A DNA stretch of 64,000 nt from Alcanivorax sp. DSM 26293. GTDB taxonomy: Bacteria > Pseudomonadota > Gammaproteobacteria > Pseudomonadales > Alcanivoracaceae. Position 1 is the first letter of the stretch. Every line of letters begins with the position of its first letter. Positions 17,296 to 26,325 of the stretch are shown in pieces. The notes beneath the pieces were generated by a model. It searched no databases and had not been told where the DNA came from. It saw only the letters and a program-made list of their open reading frames with translations. The position numbers were made by a program, and so were the translations under genes. The stretch covers positions 518,283 through 582,282 of the forward strand of contig NZ_FNUM01000002.1 of the NCBI RefSeq assembly GCF_900107995.1, in the 5' to 3' direction.

Positions 17296-18281
17296 AACAG
17301 GCTCGCTTCGAACAACAGTACCGACCTCTATGGGAGTCGCTGGAACAGCAATTGGAGCAACTGGAAGCGCTGCGGGTGTCGCGCAAGAAACGCCTGCCAC
17401 TGGACCGCTTCGTGGCGGATTACCGCCAGCTGTGCCATCAACTGGCGCTGGCCCGGGAGCGCGCCTACAGTCTGGAACTTCAGCAATACCTGAACAATCT
17501 GGTGCTGCGCGCCCACCGCCAGCTGTACCGCTACAACCCGCCCCTGGCGGATCGTATTGGCGCATTCTTTGCCCATGGCTTTCCCGCCGCCGTGCGACGG
17601 CAATGGAAGTGGCACCTGGTCAGCGCCCTCAGCTTCGTTCTGTCCATCGCCCTCGCCTGGATTCTGGTGCAGCAGCAACCGGAGATGATCTACACCGTAG
17701 TAGACGAAGCCATGCTCTCGGATCTGGAGCTCATGTATCAGCCGGAGGATTCGGGCAGCAGCGACATCCATGCCGGGCGAGAGGGCGAGGATGATGTGCT
17801 GATGTTCGGTTACTACATCAAGAACAACATCGGCATTGCCTTTCGTACCTTTGCCGGCGGTCTGCTGCTGGGCGTGGGTGCCATCTTTGTCATGCTGTTC
17901 AACGGCAGTTTCTTTGGCGCCATCGCCGGCCACCTGATCAACACCGGCGGCCATGAGGCCTTCTTTACCTTCGTCATCGCCCATGGGGCCCCGGAACTCA
18001 CCGCCATCGTGCTGGCCGGCGGCGCCGGCTTGCGACTGGGCTGGTCGATTATTGCACCGGGACAATGGTCACGGCTGGATGCCCTGCGCCTGGCAGCACG
18101 GGATGCCTTGCCGACCATGTACGGGGTCTTCGCTCTGTTGCTGCTGGCCGCTTTCATCGAGGCGTTCTGGTCGCCCAGAGACTTCGACGCCACCATAAAA
18201 TACAGCGTCGGTGCGGCCTGCTGGGCTCTGCTTTATCTCTATCTTTTCTTCGGGGGACGTAATGGAACTCGAGAAAGCTAG
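17292..18281 (+). CDS. SpoIIM-family (stage II sporulation protein M-like) membrane protein
   Basis: The 329-residue protein starts with about 110 residues of charged helical sequence, then a TM helix (VSALSFVLSIALAWILV), the signature GYYIKNNIGIAFRTFAGGLLLGVG and further helices with HGAPELTAIVLAGGAGLRLGW, diagnostic of the SpoIIM/DUF95 family. The host is not a spore former; in Gram-negatives this family is part of MoxR-linked clusters. It begins with GTG, overlapping the RDD stop by 4 nt (GTGA). Confidence 0.88.
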   Translation: MKQARFEQQYRPLWESLEQQLEQLEALRVSRKKRLPLDRFVADYRQLCHQLALARERAYSLELQQYLNNLVLRAHRQLYRYNPPLADRIGAFFAHGFPAAVRRQWKWHLVSALSFVLSIALAWILVQQQPEMIYTVVDEAMLSDLELMYQPEDSGSSDIHAGREGEDDVLMFGYYIKNNIGIAFRTFAGGLLLGVGAIFVMLFNGSFFGAIAGHLINTGGHEAFFTFVIAHGAPELTAIVLAGGAGLRLGWSIIAPGQWSRLDALRLAARDALPTMYGVFALLLLAAFIEAFWSPRDFDATIKYSVGAACWALLYLYLFFGGRNGTRES

Positions 18282-19764
18282 CGCCCGCCTGGCACCACGT
18301 AGCCCCTGGCAGGCGGTGGACCTGGGCACAAAACTGTATCGGCAATGGGCCGCCCCCGTGCTATGGGTATGGTTGGCATTCACGCTGGTCCCTTTCGGAC
18401 TAATGCTTGGCTGGTCGCTGCTGGCAGAAACCCTGTGGCCGCTGTTCCTGTTCTGGTGGCTCAAACCCCTCTGGGAGCGACCGGTGCTGGCCTGGTACAG
18501 CCATGCCCTGTTTGCGGAAACCCTCACGCTCAAGCAACTGTTCCAGCGTTGGCGCCAGTACGCCCTGCCCGGCCTGGCCAGCCAGCTCACCTGGCGCCGT
18601 TTCAGCCCGGCACGCAGTTTCAACACCTGCGTCTGGCAACTGGAGGGCGCCAAGGGAGAACAACTCAGCCAGCGTTTGCGGGCACTGAACAGCTACCCCT
18701 CCAACCGGGCCGGCATCATGACCATCGTGGTGCTGCATCTGGAGCAGTTCATGGCCATGGGGCTGATGGTACTGCTTTACACCCTGGTGCCCTGGCAATT
18801 CAGCCTGGAATGGAGTGACTGGTTCTACGATCAAGGTGCCCTGCAGATGGCCATTGCCAGCGCTACTCTGTACCTGGTCATGTGTGTCACCGAACCACTC
18901 TATGTGGCCTGTGGCTTTGCCCTCTATCTGAACAAGCGCACCTGGCTGGAAGGCTGGGACCTGCAACTGGGCCTGACCCGGTTGGGCCGCCACCGGGCAA
19001 GCCGCACCGGTTCCACCCTGCTAATGCTGCTGGCCCTGTTGCTGCCCTTGCCTGAACCGGTAACGGCACAACCTTCCCCCCGCAATAATGAAGAGCAACA
19101 GCAGGTCATCGAACTACTGGCCGGCCCGGACTACATGCCCTTCGAAGAACGCACCGAACGGCAATGGAAAGATCGAGACGACGACAGCGATAGCTGGCTG
19201 GAAAAATTCTGGAAACACTTCTTCGATAACCTGGACGATGATGAGCAACAGGAACCCTCCGACAGCCCCTTTGATATCCCAGATGCGGTGCTATGGATAC
19301 TGTTCTGGGGTGTCTTCGCCGGGCTGGCGATCTGGCTGCTGATCAAGGTCATGGATCAGCTGGGGCTGGGGAGCCGCAATCGGGATAGCACCCCGGTGAT
19401 TCCTACCCATGTGGCCGGCATGGATATTCGCCGCCAGAGCCTGCCGAAGAACCTGCGCGACGCCACGGAACAAGCGCTCGGTGCCAACGACATTCGCCTG
19501 GCCCTGTCGCTGATGTTGCGCAGTGCCCTGGCCGAGCTGCTGCGCCGCTATCCGGTGGCACTGGCCGCCGGCAGCACCGAACAGCAATGCCTGCGCAACC
19601 TCCAGGCCGCCCATGGTGAACCCTTGCCGATTCTCTATCTGCAACGCCTGATCCAGGCCTGGATCAGCACGGCCTGGGCCCATCGTCCGGTGGACGCCGA
19701 GACGGTGCGCACCCTGCTGGCTGACTGGGAGCAAATCAGCGCAGAGGAGGCCGCCAATGCGTAA
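18262..19764 (+). CDS. DUF4129-domain membrane protein
   Basis: The 500-residue protein has several N-terminal TM helices (about 30-70, 165-190, 200-225, 250-270), a periplasmic Asp/Glu-rich stretch, one more TM helix (VLWILFWGVFAGLAIWLLI, about 345) and a C-terminal cytosolic helical domain (DIRLALSLMLRSALAELLRR) like DUF4129. The ATG at 18262 lies within the end of the SpoIIM-like gene. Its position between SpoIIM-like and DUF4350 genes is the standard place for this protein in MoxR clusters. Role unknown. Confidence 0.75.
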   Translation: MELEKASARLAPRSPWQAVDLGTKLYRQWAAPVLWVWLAFTLVPFGLMLGWSLLAETLWPLFLFWWLKPLWERPVLAWYSHALFAETLTLKQLFQRWRQYALPGLASQLTWRRFSPARSFNTCVWQLEGAKGEQLSQRLRALNSYPSNRAGIMTIVVLHLEQFMAMGLMVLLYTLVPWQFSLEWSDWFYDQGALQMAIASATLYLVMCVTEPLYVACGFALYLNKRTWLEGWDLQLGLTRLGRHRASRTGSTLLMLLALLLPLPEPVTAQPSPRNNEEQQQVIELLAGPDYMPFEERTERQWKDRDDDSDSWLEKFWKHFFDNLDDDEQQEPSDSPFDIPDAVLWILFWGVFAGLAIWLLIKVMDQLGLGSRNRDSTPVIPTHVAGMDIRRQSLPKNLRDATEQALGANDIRLALSLMLRSALAELLRRYPVALAAGSTEQQCLRNLQAAHGEPLPILYLQRLIQAWISTAWAHRPVDAETVRTLLADWEQISAEEAANA

Positions 19765-21064
19765 AAAGCTTCCCTGGCTTGGCACCCTGCTCGTAGTGGC
19801 GCTTACGATCGCTTATTACGCACTGACCGAGCCGGTCACCGTGATCCAGAGAGCGGCGCCGGACAGCGCCATTCAACGCAATCCCTACAGCGCTGCCCAG
19901 GACTGGCTGACACAGCGAGGCCAGCCCAGCACACGCATACTGAGTGCCGCAGCCCTGTTCCCGTTGCCGGAAGAAGACACCACCCTGATCATCGACAAAC
20001 AGCGCGGCTTGCTCAATACCGGTCAGGTCCGCTCACTGTTGCAATGGGTGGAAGCTGGCGGTGAACTGATCGTCGAAGCACGCCCATTGCCAAAATCCCG
20101 GGATGAAGATACCGCCACCGAGAGGGAGTGGCAGGACAACGATCCCCTCCTCTTCAGCCTGGGAATCACGGTCTGGAAAAGTGAACAGGAAACCGTCGAC
20201 GAAGCGCTGGACCCGTTTTTCGAATTGCTGGATGCGCTACCGGCCTTTGCCGGTAATCCCCTGCAATACTGCCTGCTGACCGATAACGACGAACTGCGGG
20301 AAACCTGCGAAGCACTGGCCTGCGAGGCGCCCCCACAACCGGAGCCACTGCTGCTGCATGCCGGTGATGATCAACCCTCCCGACGCATCCAGCTGCATAG
20401 CCAGCATGTACTCTGGCACGACAGCTGGAACGAGGAAGACACCCCGGCAGAGTTTCTCCCCGAGTGGCCGGTGGAGGTCTCCGCCTATGCGGACAATGAT
20501 TACGGCAGCCAACTGGTCCAGTTATCCCTGGGCGACGGCCAGATCACCGTGCTCACCGACCTGGGACTATGGAATAACCAGAATCTGCATTATTTCGACC
20601 ATGCCTGGCTGCTGGCCTGGCTCACCGGCGATCAGCCGGTATGGTTCGTGCGCTCCGTGGCCATGCCCCCCCTACTGCAATGGTTATGGCTTCGCGCCCC
20701 GGAACTGGGAACCGCCTTGCTGTTACTGCTAGGCCTGTGGTTGTGGTCACGGATTCCCCGCCGCGGCCCGATTCAGCCCGTGGCCGAAGACAACCATCGG
20801 GATTACCTGCAGCATCTACACGCCAGTGGTTATTTCCAGTGGCGCACCGAACAGCAGGACACCCTGCTCACCGCCTTGCGCCAGCAGGCACAAGCCCGAC
20901 TCAACCGTTACCATCACCAGCGCCAGCAGGCCCTGGAACGCGCCGCCGCGCATCTGAAGGTCACCGTGGCACAACTGGACCATGCACTGACACAGCCACC
21001 GGCAAACCGCGACCAGCTCACCCAGCAAGTAAGCCTGCTGCAGGCTCTAAGGAGTGAAACATGA
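19757..21064 (+). CDS. DUF4350-domain membrane protein
   Basis: The 435-residue protein has a TM anchor at residues 5-22, a DUF4350 domain (AAQDWLTQRGQPSTRIL, LIIDKQRGLLNTGQ, LLQWVEAGGELIVEA) facing the periplasm, a second TM segment near 310-330 (LGTALLLLLGLWLWSRI) and a cytosolic tail with helices (RQQAQARLNRYHHQRQQ). DUF4350 has a glutamine-amidotransferase-like fold without clear activity. It overlaps its upstream neighbour by 8 nt and moxR by 4 nt. Confidence 0.85.
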   Translation: MRKKLPWLGTLLVVALTIAYYALTEPVTVIQRAAPDSAIQRNPYSAAQDWLTQRGQPSTRILSAAALFPLPEEDTTLIIDKQRGLLNTGQVRSLLQWVEAGGELIVEARPLPKSRDEDTATEREWQDNDPLLFSLGITVWKSEQETVDEALDPFFELLDALPAFAGNPLQYCLLTDNDELRETCEALACEAPPQPEPLLLHAGDDQPSRRIQLHSQHVLWHDSWNEEDTPAEFLPEWPVEVSAYADNDYGSQLVQLSLGDGQITVLTDLGLWNNQNLHYFDHAWLLAWLTGDQPVWFVRSVAMPPLLQWLWLRAPELGTALLLLLGLWLWSRIPRRGPIQPVAEDNHRDYLQHLHASGYFQWRTEQQDTLLTALRQQAQARLNRYHHQRQQALERAAAHLKVTVAQLDHALTQPPANRDQLTQQVSLLQALRSET

Positions 21065-22032
21065 CACAGCCCACCACCCTGGCCGATGCCACCCGCCTGG
21101 CCCAGGATATTGAACACCATCTCAATCAGGTGCTGATCGGTCAGCGTCAGGTGGTTCGTGAAGTGCTGATTGCCCTGGTATCCGGCGGCCATGTGCTGAT
21201 TGAAGGGGTGCCCGGGCTCGGCAAAACCCTGCTGGTGCGCAGCCTGGGCAAGGCGCTGGAACTGGACTTCAACCGTATCCAGTTCACCCCGGACCTGATG
21301 CCCACGGACGTCACCGGCCATGCCATGTACGACCAGAAAAGCGAGCAATTCCGCATTCGCCGCGGCCCCGCCTTTACGCAACTGCTGCTGGCCGATGAAA
21401 TCAACCGGGCCCCGGCCAAGACGCAGGCGGCGCTTCTGGAAGTCATGCAGGAGCGGCAGATCACCATCGAGGGCAAGGCGTTCACCCTGAATGAGCCCTA
21501 CATGGTGCTGGCCACCCAAAACCCGCTGGACCAGGAAGGCACCTACCCGCTGCCGGAAGCGGAACTGGATCGCTTCCTGTTCAAGGTGCTGATCGACTAC
21601 CCGGATCATGCGGACGAAACCCGCCTGGTGAACATGGTGCTGGACGGCACCATCCGCGCCAGCCTGGATGTGGAAAGCCTGACTCCCGTCACCGATGCCG
21701 CCGGTCTGAAAGCCATGAAGACCCTGAGCGACGGCGTGCTGATTGATGACGAGGTGCTCGACTATGCCCTGCGCATCGTTCGCGCCACCCGGGACTTCAG
21801 CGGTTTGAGTCACGGCGCCAGCCCCCGCGCCAGCATCGCCCTGGCCCGGGCCAGCCGGGTGCAGGCCCTGTTCGAGGGCCGAGACTTCGTCACCCCGGAC
21901 GATGTACAGCAGGTGGCCCGCCCGGTACTGCGGCACCGTATCCAGCTCAGCGCCGATGCGGAAATCGAAGGCCAGACTCCGGAAACCGCCCTGGGTCGAC
22001 TGCTGGAACAGGTGGAAGCGCCGAAGCAATGA
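21061..22032 (+). CDS. MoxR-family AAA+ ATPase
   Basis: The 323-residue AAA+ ATPase has Walker A GVPGLGKT (about 47-54), Walker B LLADEINRAPAKTQAALLEVMQE (start about 110), sensor 1 ATQNPLDQEGTYPLPEAELDRF and a C-terminal lid with GASPRASIALARASR. MoxR proteins act as chaperone-like ATPases, often with the adjacent DUF58 protein. It overlaps genes on both sides by 4 nt. Confidence 0.95.
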   Translation: MTQPTTLADATRLAQDIEHHLNQVLIGQRQVVREVLIALVSGGHVLIEGVPGLGKTLLVRSLGKALELDFNRIQFTPDLMPTDVTGHAMYDQKSEQFRIRRGPAFTQLLLADEINRAPAKTQAALLEVMQERQITIEGKAFTLNEPYMVLATQNPLDQEGTYPLPEAELDRFLFKVLIDYPDHADETRLVNMVLDGTIRASLDVESLTPVTDAAGLKAMKTLSDGVLIDDEVLDYALRIVRATRDFSGLSHGASPRASIALARASRVQALFEGRDFVTPDDVQQVARPVLRHRIQLSADAEIEGQTPETALGRLLEQVEAPKQ

Positions 22033-23339
22033 AGCCTGCGCCGCGTCTTCTCCTGCTCGCCGGCCTGTGGGCGCTACTGTCTCTGCCGTTGCTGGTCATA
22101 CCCGGCATGCTGGCCGTGGCCCTGTGGTGGGCCCTGGGCGGCTTGGCCCTGGTGATTGCGCTGCTGGATCTGTGGCACGCCCGCCGCCTGCCCGCCCCGC
22201 AGGCGCACCGGGAACTACCCACTGCCCTGTCGGTGCAACAGCCGCACCCGGTACGAGTCCGGGTTTCCTCGGCAAGCCTGCCAGACAGCGTGGAGCTGGC
22301 CGACCAGCACCCCGGTGATGATCCCCACACCGGCCTGCCGGCCACCCTGACGCGCGCAAAAGAAGAACTGACCGAGCTGACCTATCATTACCGGCCCAGC
22401 CGCCGCGGCCCGGTACAGTTCGGCGATCTGGTGTTCTGGTTCCCCAGCCGCCTGAAGCTGTGGCAGGTACGCAAGGTGTGCGACGCCGCCTGCACCGTGC
22501 CGGTTTACCCGGACTTTTCCCGGCTCAGCCACAGCGGACTGGATGCCAGCCATGCCCACCTGCTCACCGGCACCCGCCTGCAACCACGCCGCGGCGAAGG
22601 CATGGAGTTTCACCAGCTACGCGAATACCACCCGGGTGACAGCCTGCGGCAAATCGACTGGAAGGCCACCGCCCGACGGCGCAGCCTGATCAGCCGGGAA
22701 TACCAGGATGAACAGAATCAACAGGTGCTGATAATGCTGGATGGCGGCCGCCGTCTGGGCATGCCGGTGGGCTCACTGACCGGTTTCGATCACGCCCTTA
22801 ACGCCGCACTGCTGCTCGCCTGGAGCGCCCTGAAGCAAAAGGACAAGGCCGGGGCAATGCTCTTTTCCGGTGACCAGCCACGCTGGCTACCGCCGGTGCA
22901 GGGCCAGCAGGGTATCAACCACCTGCTCAACGGACTCTACGATCTGCACCCCAGCCAGCATGCCAGCGACTTCAGCCTGGCCGCCCGGCAACTGGTCCGC
23001 CGCAGCCGCCGGCGAGCCCTGGTGGTTCTGGTTACCCGCCTGCAGCAGGAAGATCTGGATGACTTGATAAGCGCCGTGTCGCTGCTGCGTCGCCACCATC
23101 TGGTGCTGATTGCCGACATGCTGCTGCCGGAGCAGGAACAACTGTCACGGCAACCGGTGGGCCATGATTTTGATCAGGCCCTGCAAGTCTGTGCCGACGC
23201 TCAGGAACAACAGGCCCGCCACGACCTGCATACCCGCCTGCGTCATGCCGGCGCCCTGGTCACGGCAACCACCCCGCAGCACATGCCGGCGCAGCTCAAC
23301 AACCTTTACCTGATGCTGAAACGCAGCGGACGCTTATAG
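22029..23339 (+). CDS. DUF58-domain protein (MoxR partner)
   Basis: The 436-residue protein has two N-terminal TM segments (residues 7-25 and 28-48) and the DUF58 signature EFHQLREYHPGD followed by LRQIDWKATARRRSLISREY. A vWA-like region follows (QQVLIMLDGGRRLG). It is the last gene of the operon, overlaps moxR by 4 nt and is followed by repeat sequences rather than a clear terminator. In characterised clusters such proteins are membrane effectors of MoxR ATPases; the process is unknown here. Confidence 0.92.
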   Translation: MKPAPRLLLLAGLWALLSLPLLVIPGMLAVALWWALGGLALVIALLDLWHARRLPAPQAHRELPTALSVQQPHPVRVRVSSASLPDSVELADQHPGDDPHTGLPATLTRAKEELTELTYHYRPSRRGPVQFGDLVFWFPSRLKLWQVRKVCDAACTVPVYPDFSRLSHSGLDASHAHLLTGTRLQPRRGEGMEFHQLREYHPGDSLRQIDWKATARRRSLISREYQDEQNQQVLIMLDGGRRLGMPVGSLTGFDHALNAALLLAWSALKQKDKAGAMLFSGDQPRWLPPVQGQQGINHLLNGLYDLHPSQHASDFSLAARQLVRRSRRRALVVLVTRLQQEDLDDLISAVSLLRRHHLVLIADMLLPEQEQLSRQPVGHDFDQALQVCADAQEQQARHDLHTRLRHAGALVTATTPQHMPAQLNNLYLMLKRSGRL

Positions 23340-23357
23340 ATCCAATCCCGCCCCGCC

Positions 23358-23383
23358 GTAGGAGCGTCGCTGGCGGCGCGATC
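23358..23383. repeat. single REP-like sequence (GTAGGAGC type)
   Basis: GTAGGAGCGTCGC followed by TGGCGGCGCGATC, a Pseudomonas-REP-like motif, 19 nt after the DUF58 stop. It shares its core with 12593-12619 and 53884-53907. Confidence 0.6.
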
Positions 23384-23388
23384 AAAAC

Positions 23389-23476
23389 AGTTGCGAGGTA
23401 CGAGAAGCGAGTTTCGAAAGGCACAACACAATAAGGTTGGCGGCTTTTCGGAACTCGCTTCTCGCTACTCGAAACT
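23389..23476. repeat. heptamer-repeat palindrome, CGAGnnn type
   Basis: The left arm (23389-23420) contains 7-mers CGAGGTA, CGAGAAG, CGAGTTT, CGAAAGG. The right arm (23443-23476) is an imperfect inverse. The spacer is about 22 nt. The arm core CGAGAAGCGAGTTTCGAAAG is nearly the same as at 9791-9861. It lies between the convergent DUF58 and epmC genes. Confidence 0.82.
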
Positions 23477-23489
23477 GGTTTACATCATG

Positions 23490-23562
23490 AGCGCGGCCTT
23501 TTCCGTTGCAGCACCAGAAAAGCCCGGTCGCGTCACTGTTAACTATTCACTGTTAACTGAAA
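23490..23562. repeat. half-copy of the GTTAACT-type heptamer element
   Basis: The stretch begins GAGCGCGGCCTTTTCCGTTG, resembling the inner right hairpin arm of the elements at 27017-27181 and 42359-42512. It ends with GTTAACT, ATTCACT, GTTAACT (23537 onward). No matching left arm is present upstream; the CGAGnnn-type palindrome sits there instead. Confidence 0.65.
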
Positions 23563-23578
23563 CTCTCCAGTCCACTGA

Positions 23579-24175
23579 TCAAGGGCAATCAAAAACCTCG
23601 CCAAGCCCCTCCTCCAGGGAAATAGACGTCCGACCGTAGAAATCTACCAGGGTCTGACACCAGTGCCGGGGACGTTCAGGAAGGCCGTTTCCCAGTAAGG
23701 AAAGCGCCTTATCATGCACCTTCATTGCAAAGACCCTCTCATCCCCCGCCTCCCCATCCAGGTTATCCAGTGACACCCGAAACGGATGCCCACAGGCCGC
23801 ACAGAAAAGCGCCTCATAGGCCTGGGGCAACACTTCTACCCGGGTGAACTCTGCCTGCTGCTCCGCATTGCGGCCATCCGGGGCATACCAGTAGCCATAA
23901 TCTTCCTGCTGACGGCGCGCCGGACCTGCCACGCACCAGTGGGCGATTTCGTGCAGGGCGCTGCGGAAATAGTCACGGGTATAGCAGATACGATGGGGAT
24001 TGCCCGGACGATACACGGGTTCGTCCGCGCCGCCTTCCAGCACGGTGGTGTGGGAATGAAAAAAAGTGGCCCTAAACAGTCTGTCCAGGTCTTCGCTACG
24101 ATGCCCCCGAACAGCGCTTTGCGGTATGGTAGCCGCCTTTGTTTGGCCCTGTGGTTTACCGCCAAGATCACCCAT
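23579..24175 (-). CDS. epmC: elongation factor P hydroxylase EpmC
   Basis: The 198-residue protein matches EpmC (YfcM), which hydroxylates the modified lysine of EF-P after EpmA/EpmB action. Conserved segments include DEPVYRP, SALHEIAHWCVAGPARR (metal-binding HExxH-like region), DYGYWYAPDGRNAEQQ and NGLPERPRHW. The N-terminus is about 15 residues longer than in E. coli and no better start is visible, so ATG 24175 is tentative. It is divergent from the MATE gene with only 16 nt between starts. epmA, epmB and efp are not in this window. Confidence 0.9.
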   Translation of the reverse strand: MGDLGGKPQGQTKAATIPQSAVRGHRSEDLDRLFRATFFHSHTTVLEGGADEPVYRPGNPHRICYTRDYFRSALHEIAHWCVAGPARRQQEDYGYWYAPDGRNAEQQAEFTRVEVLPQAYEALFCAACGHPFRVSLDNLDGEAGDERVFAMKVHDKALSLLGNGLPERPRHWCQTLVDFYGRTSISLEEGLGEVFDCP

Positions 24176-24191
24176 AAGATTCGTCGCGCCT

Positions 24192-25571
24192 ATGTCATCC
24201 CGTCGTCAGGAGCTCGTCGCCCAGCTCACCCTTGCCCTGCCCATTCTCGGCGGCCAGTTGGCCCAGACCGCCAATGGCTTCGTGGATACCATGATGGCCG
24301 GTCGGGTCAGTGCCAATGATCTGGCGGCAGTGGCGGTGGGTGCCAGCATCTGGGTGCCCCTGTTTCTGTTCATGACCGGCGTGCTGATGAGTGCCACGCC
24401 GATTCTGTCCCGCCATCTCGGCGGCGAAGCTTACCATCGCATCAACCCGCTCGCCCAGCAGGGCATCTGGCTGGGCCTGGGGCTGGGGGTGCTCTGTGCC
24501 ATGATCCTGCGCAGCATCGCACCGGTGTTGGTGTGGATGGACGTGGACCCGGCCATTCGCCCGCTGGTCAGTGGCTATCTGGATGCGCTCAGCTGGGGCA
24601 TGCCCGGTGCCGCCCTGATGCTGGCCATGCGAAGCTACACGGAATCCATTAATCACACTCGCCCGGTGTTGCTGTTCAGTGTGATCGGCCTGCTGATCAA
24701 TATTCCCAGCAACTATGTGCTGATCTACGGCAAGCTGGGCTTTCCCGCCATGGGCGGCGTGGGCTGTGGCTGGGCGACCTCCCTGGTGATGTGGTCCATG
24801 GCACTGATGATGCTGTTTTATACCCACCGCCACCCGGTGTACCAGCATGCTCCGCTGAATCTGCGCCGGCGCCACGTTGAGATGGCCAGTCTGGGGTACA
24901 TGTTGCGTCTGGGACTGCCGGTGGGCTTATCGATCTTTTTCGAGGTCAGCATCTTTGCCGTGATTGCCCTGCTGATTGGCAGCCTGGGCGCCCAGATCGT
25001 AGCCAGCCACCAGATCGCCCTGAATTTCACCTCGCTGATTTTCATGGTACCGCTCAGCTTTTCCCTGGCGGCCTCCGTGCGAGTGGGCCATGCCAGGGGA
25101 CGCCACGACGAGCAGGGGCTGCGACATGCGGTGCAGGTGGCACTCTGTATCACCACCGTGGTGGGCGTGACAGCGGCAGCGGCGCTGGTCCTGGCAAGAG
25201 GCTGGATCCCCCATATCTATACCAATAACCGGGACGTCATTGAGCTGGCCACCTATCTATTGCTGTTCGCGGCGTTGTACCAGGTATCCGATGCCCTGCA
25301 GGTATGTGCCAACGGCTGCCTGCGCGGCTTTGAAGACACCGCCTGGCCAATGATCATGACCCTGTTCGCTTACTGGGGTGTGGGCCTGCCACTGGGGTAC
25401 GGCCTGGGCCTGACCCACTGGTTCGGCGAACCCATGGGGCCGGCAGGGTTCTGGATCGGCCTGGTAGCCGGCCTGACCGTGGCCGCCATTCTGCTGGGAT
25501 GGCGGCTGCGCTGGCGGATGCGGCAAACCCTGTCACCGACGGCTGACGTTTCACCTACGGCATCTCGGTAG
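24192..25571 (+). CDS. MATE-family multidrug efflux transporter (NorM-like)
   Basis: A 459-residue, 12-helix MATE protein close in length to NorM. Recognisable features are LALPILGGQLAQTANGFVDTMMAGR in helix 1, the two internally similar six-helix halves, and the second-half start LGLPVGLSIFFEVSIFAVIALLIG. Such pumps export cationic drugs in exchange for Na+ or H+. ATG 24192 gives the normal N-terminus; the frame is open upstream through the epmC start region. It is followed by a long inverted repeat. Confidence 0.92.
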   Translation: MSSRRQELVAQLTLALPILGGQLAQTANGFVDTMMAGRVSANDLAAVAVGASIWVPLFLFMTGVLMSATPILSRHLGGEAYHRINPLAQQGIWLGLGLGVLCAMILRSIAPVLVWMDVDPAIRPLVSGYLDALSWGMPGAALMLAMRSYTESINHTRPVLLFSVIGLLINIPSNYVLIYGKLGFPAMGGVGCGWATSLVMWSMALMMLFYTHRHPVYQHAPLNLRRRHVEMASLGYMLRLGLPVGLSIFFEVSIFAVIALLIGSLGAQIVASHQIALNFTSLIFMVPLSFSLAASVRVGHARGRHDEQGLRHAVQVALCITTVVGVTAAAALVLARGWIPHIYTNNRDVIELATYLLLFAALYQVSDALQVCANGCLRGFEDTAWPMIMTLFAYWGVGLPLGYGLGLTHWFGEPMGPAGFWIGLVAGLTVAAILLGWRLRWRMRQTLSPTADVSPTASR

Positions 25572-25649
25572 GGTGCACTGAGCCTAAGGCGAACTGCACC
25601 TATCCGGCGTCTGAATGGTGCAGTTCGCCCTAGGCTCAGTGCACCCTAC
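25568..25649. repeat. 33-bp inverted repeat between convergent genes
   Basis: GTAGGGTGCACTGAGCC... (25568-25601) and its inverse (25616-25649) pair over about 33 bp with one or two mismatches around a 14-nt loop. It lies right after the MATE stop and before the convergent cyclotransferase gene. It has no clear heptamer step. It resembles GTAGGGTGC-type repeats of gammaproteobacteria and could act as a bidirectional terminator. Confidence 0.8.
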
Positions 25650-25716
25650 GAGACGCGAACACAGTTTCGGGGCAGGAAACCTGAGCATTTAGGTTTTGCA
25701 CGTTAATCCTTGGTTG

Positions 25717-26172
25717 TCAGGGTTCAAAGACCGGGACCTGCAATAAACGTCGATAATAGCTGTCGCTCAACCAGGGCCGCCCGCTCAGCAAATGGTTGAG
25801 GTACCAGCGCTCCGGTTTCAGGTTTTCCGCCTGCCAGTCGGCGTTGGCAATATAAACCCAGGTGAGCACTTCACCGGCGCCGGTCTGCACCGGCAGGCAT
25901 TCACGCCGGTAACGCACCGGGTGGCCCTCATAGGGATCCATTCGCTCTATTTCCTGGTGATCGCGCAAGCGGTACAACACCCCTTCCACGACCCCATCCG
26001 TCGGCACGATGTTGGCGTAGGCAATACCCTGCAGACCGTGGGCTCGCTTGTTGAAGGCCAGCGCCCACCCTTCCAGCCGCGCCGCCATGGAATCCTGATA
26101 CTGCATCCCCCGCACCGCCATGCGGGACGGATTCATGTTCGAGCCATAGGCAAAATAATACTCACACTGCAC
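25717..26172 (-). CDS. gamma-glutamylcyclotransferase-like protein
   Basis: A 151-residue GGCT-like fold protein with the YFAYGSNMNPSRM motif that binds the substrate amino group, a central GVLYRLRDHQEIERMDPYEG motif (acidic residue before the PYEG turn) and YRRECLPV. Family members cyclise gamma-glutamyl groups, but substrate specificity varies. The start is GTG at 26172, with AGGAGG at good spacing. Confidence 0.85.
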   Translation of the reverse strand: MQCEYYFAYGSNMNPSRMAVRGMQYQDSMAARLEGWALAFNKRAHGLQGIAYANIVPTDGVVEGVLYRLRDHQEIERMDPYEGHPVRYRRECLPVQTGAGEVLTWVYIANADWQAENLKPERWYLNHLLSGRPWLSDSYYRRLLQVPVFEP

Positions 26173-26325
26173 ACTCGCCTCCTGAAGAAGAATGCCACGA
26201 TAAGCCGGTTATCTGCAGCGGCTTGCATGGCCGGCCCGTACAGGCTAACGTGAATTAACGGGCCGTGCAGAACGAACACTGTGTGTCGGGCTGGCGGCGC
26301 CAAGGACTTGTACCGGGAGGTGCCC

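Noticed and set aside
20914-22029. Open frame of 371 codons antisense to moxR
   Set aside because: His/Gln-rich mirror of a conserved AAA+ gene inside a continuous operon; no support.
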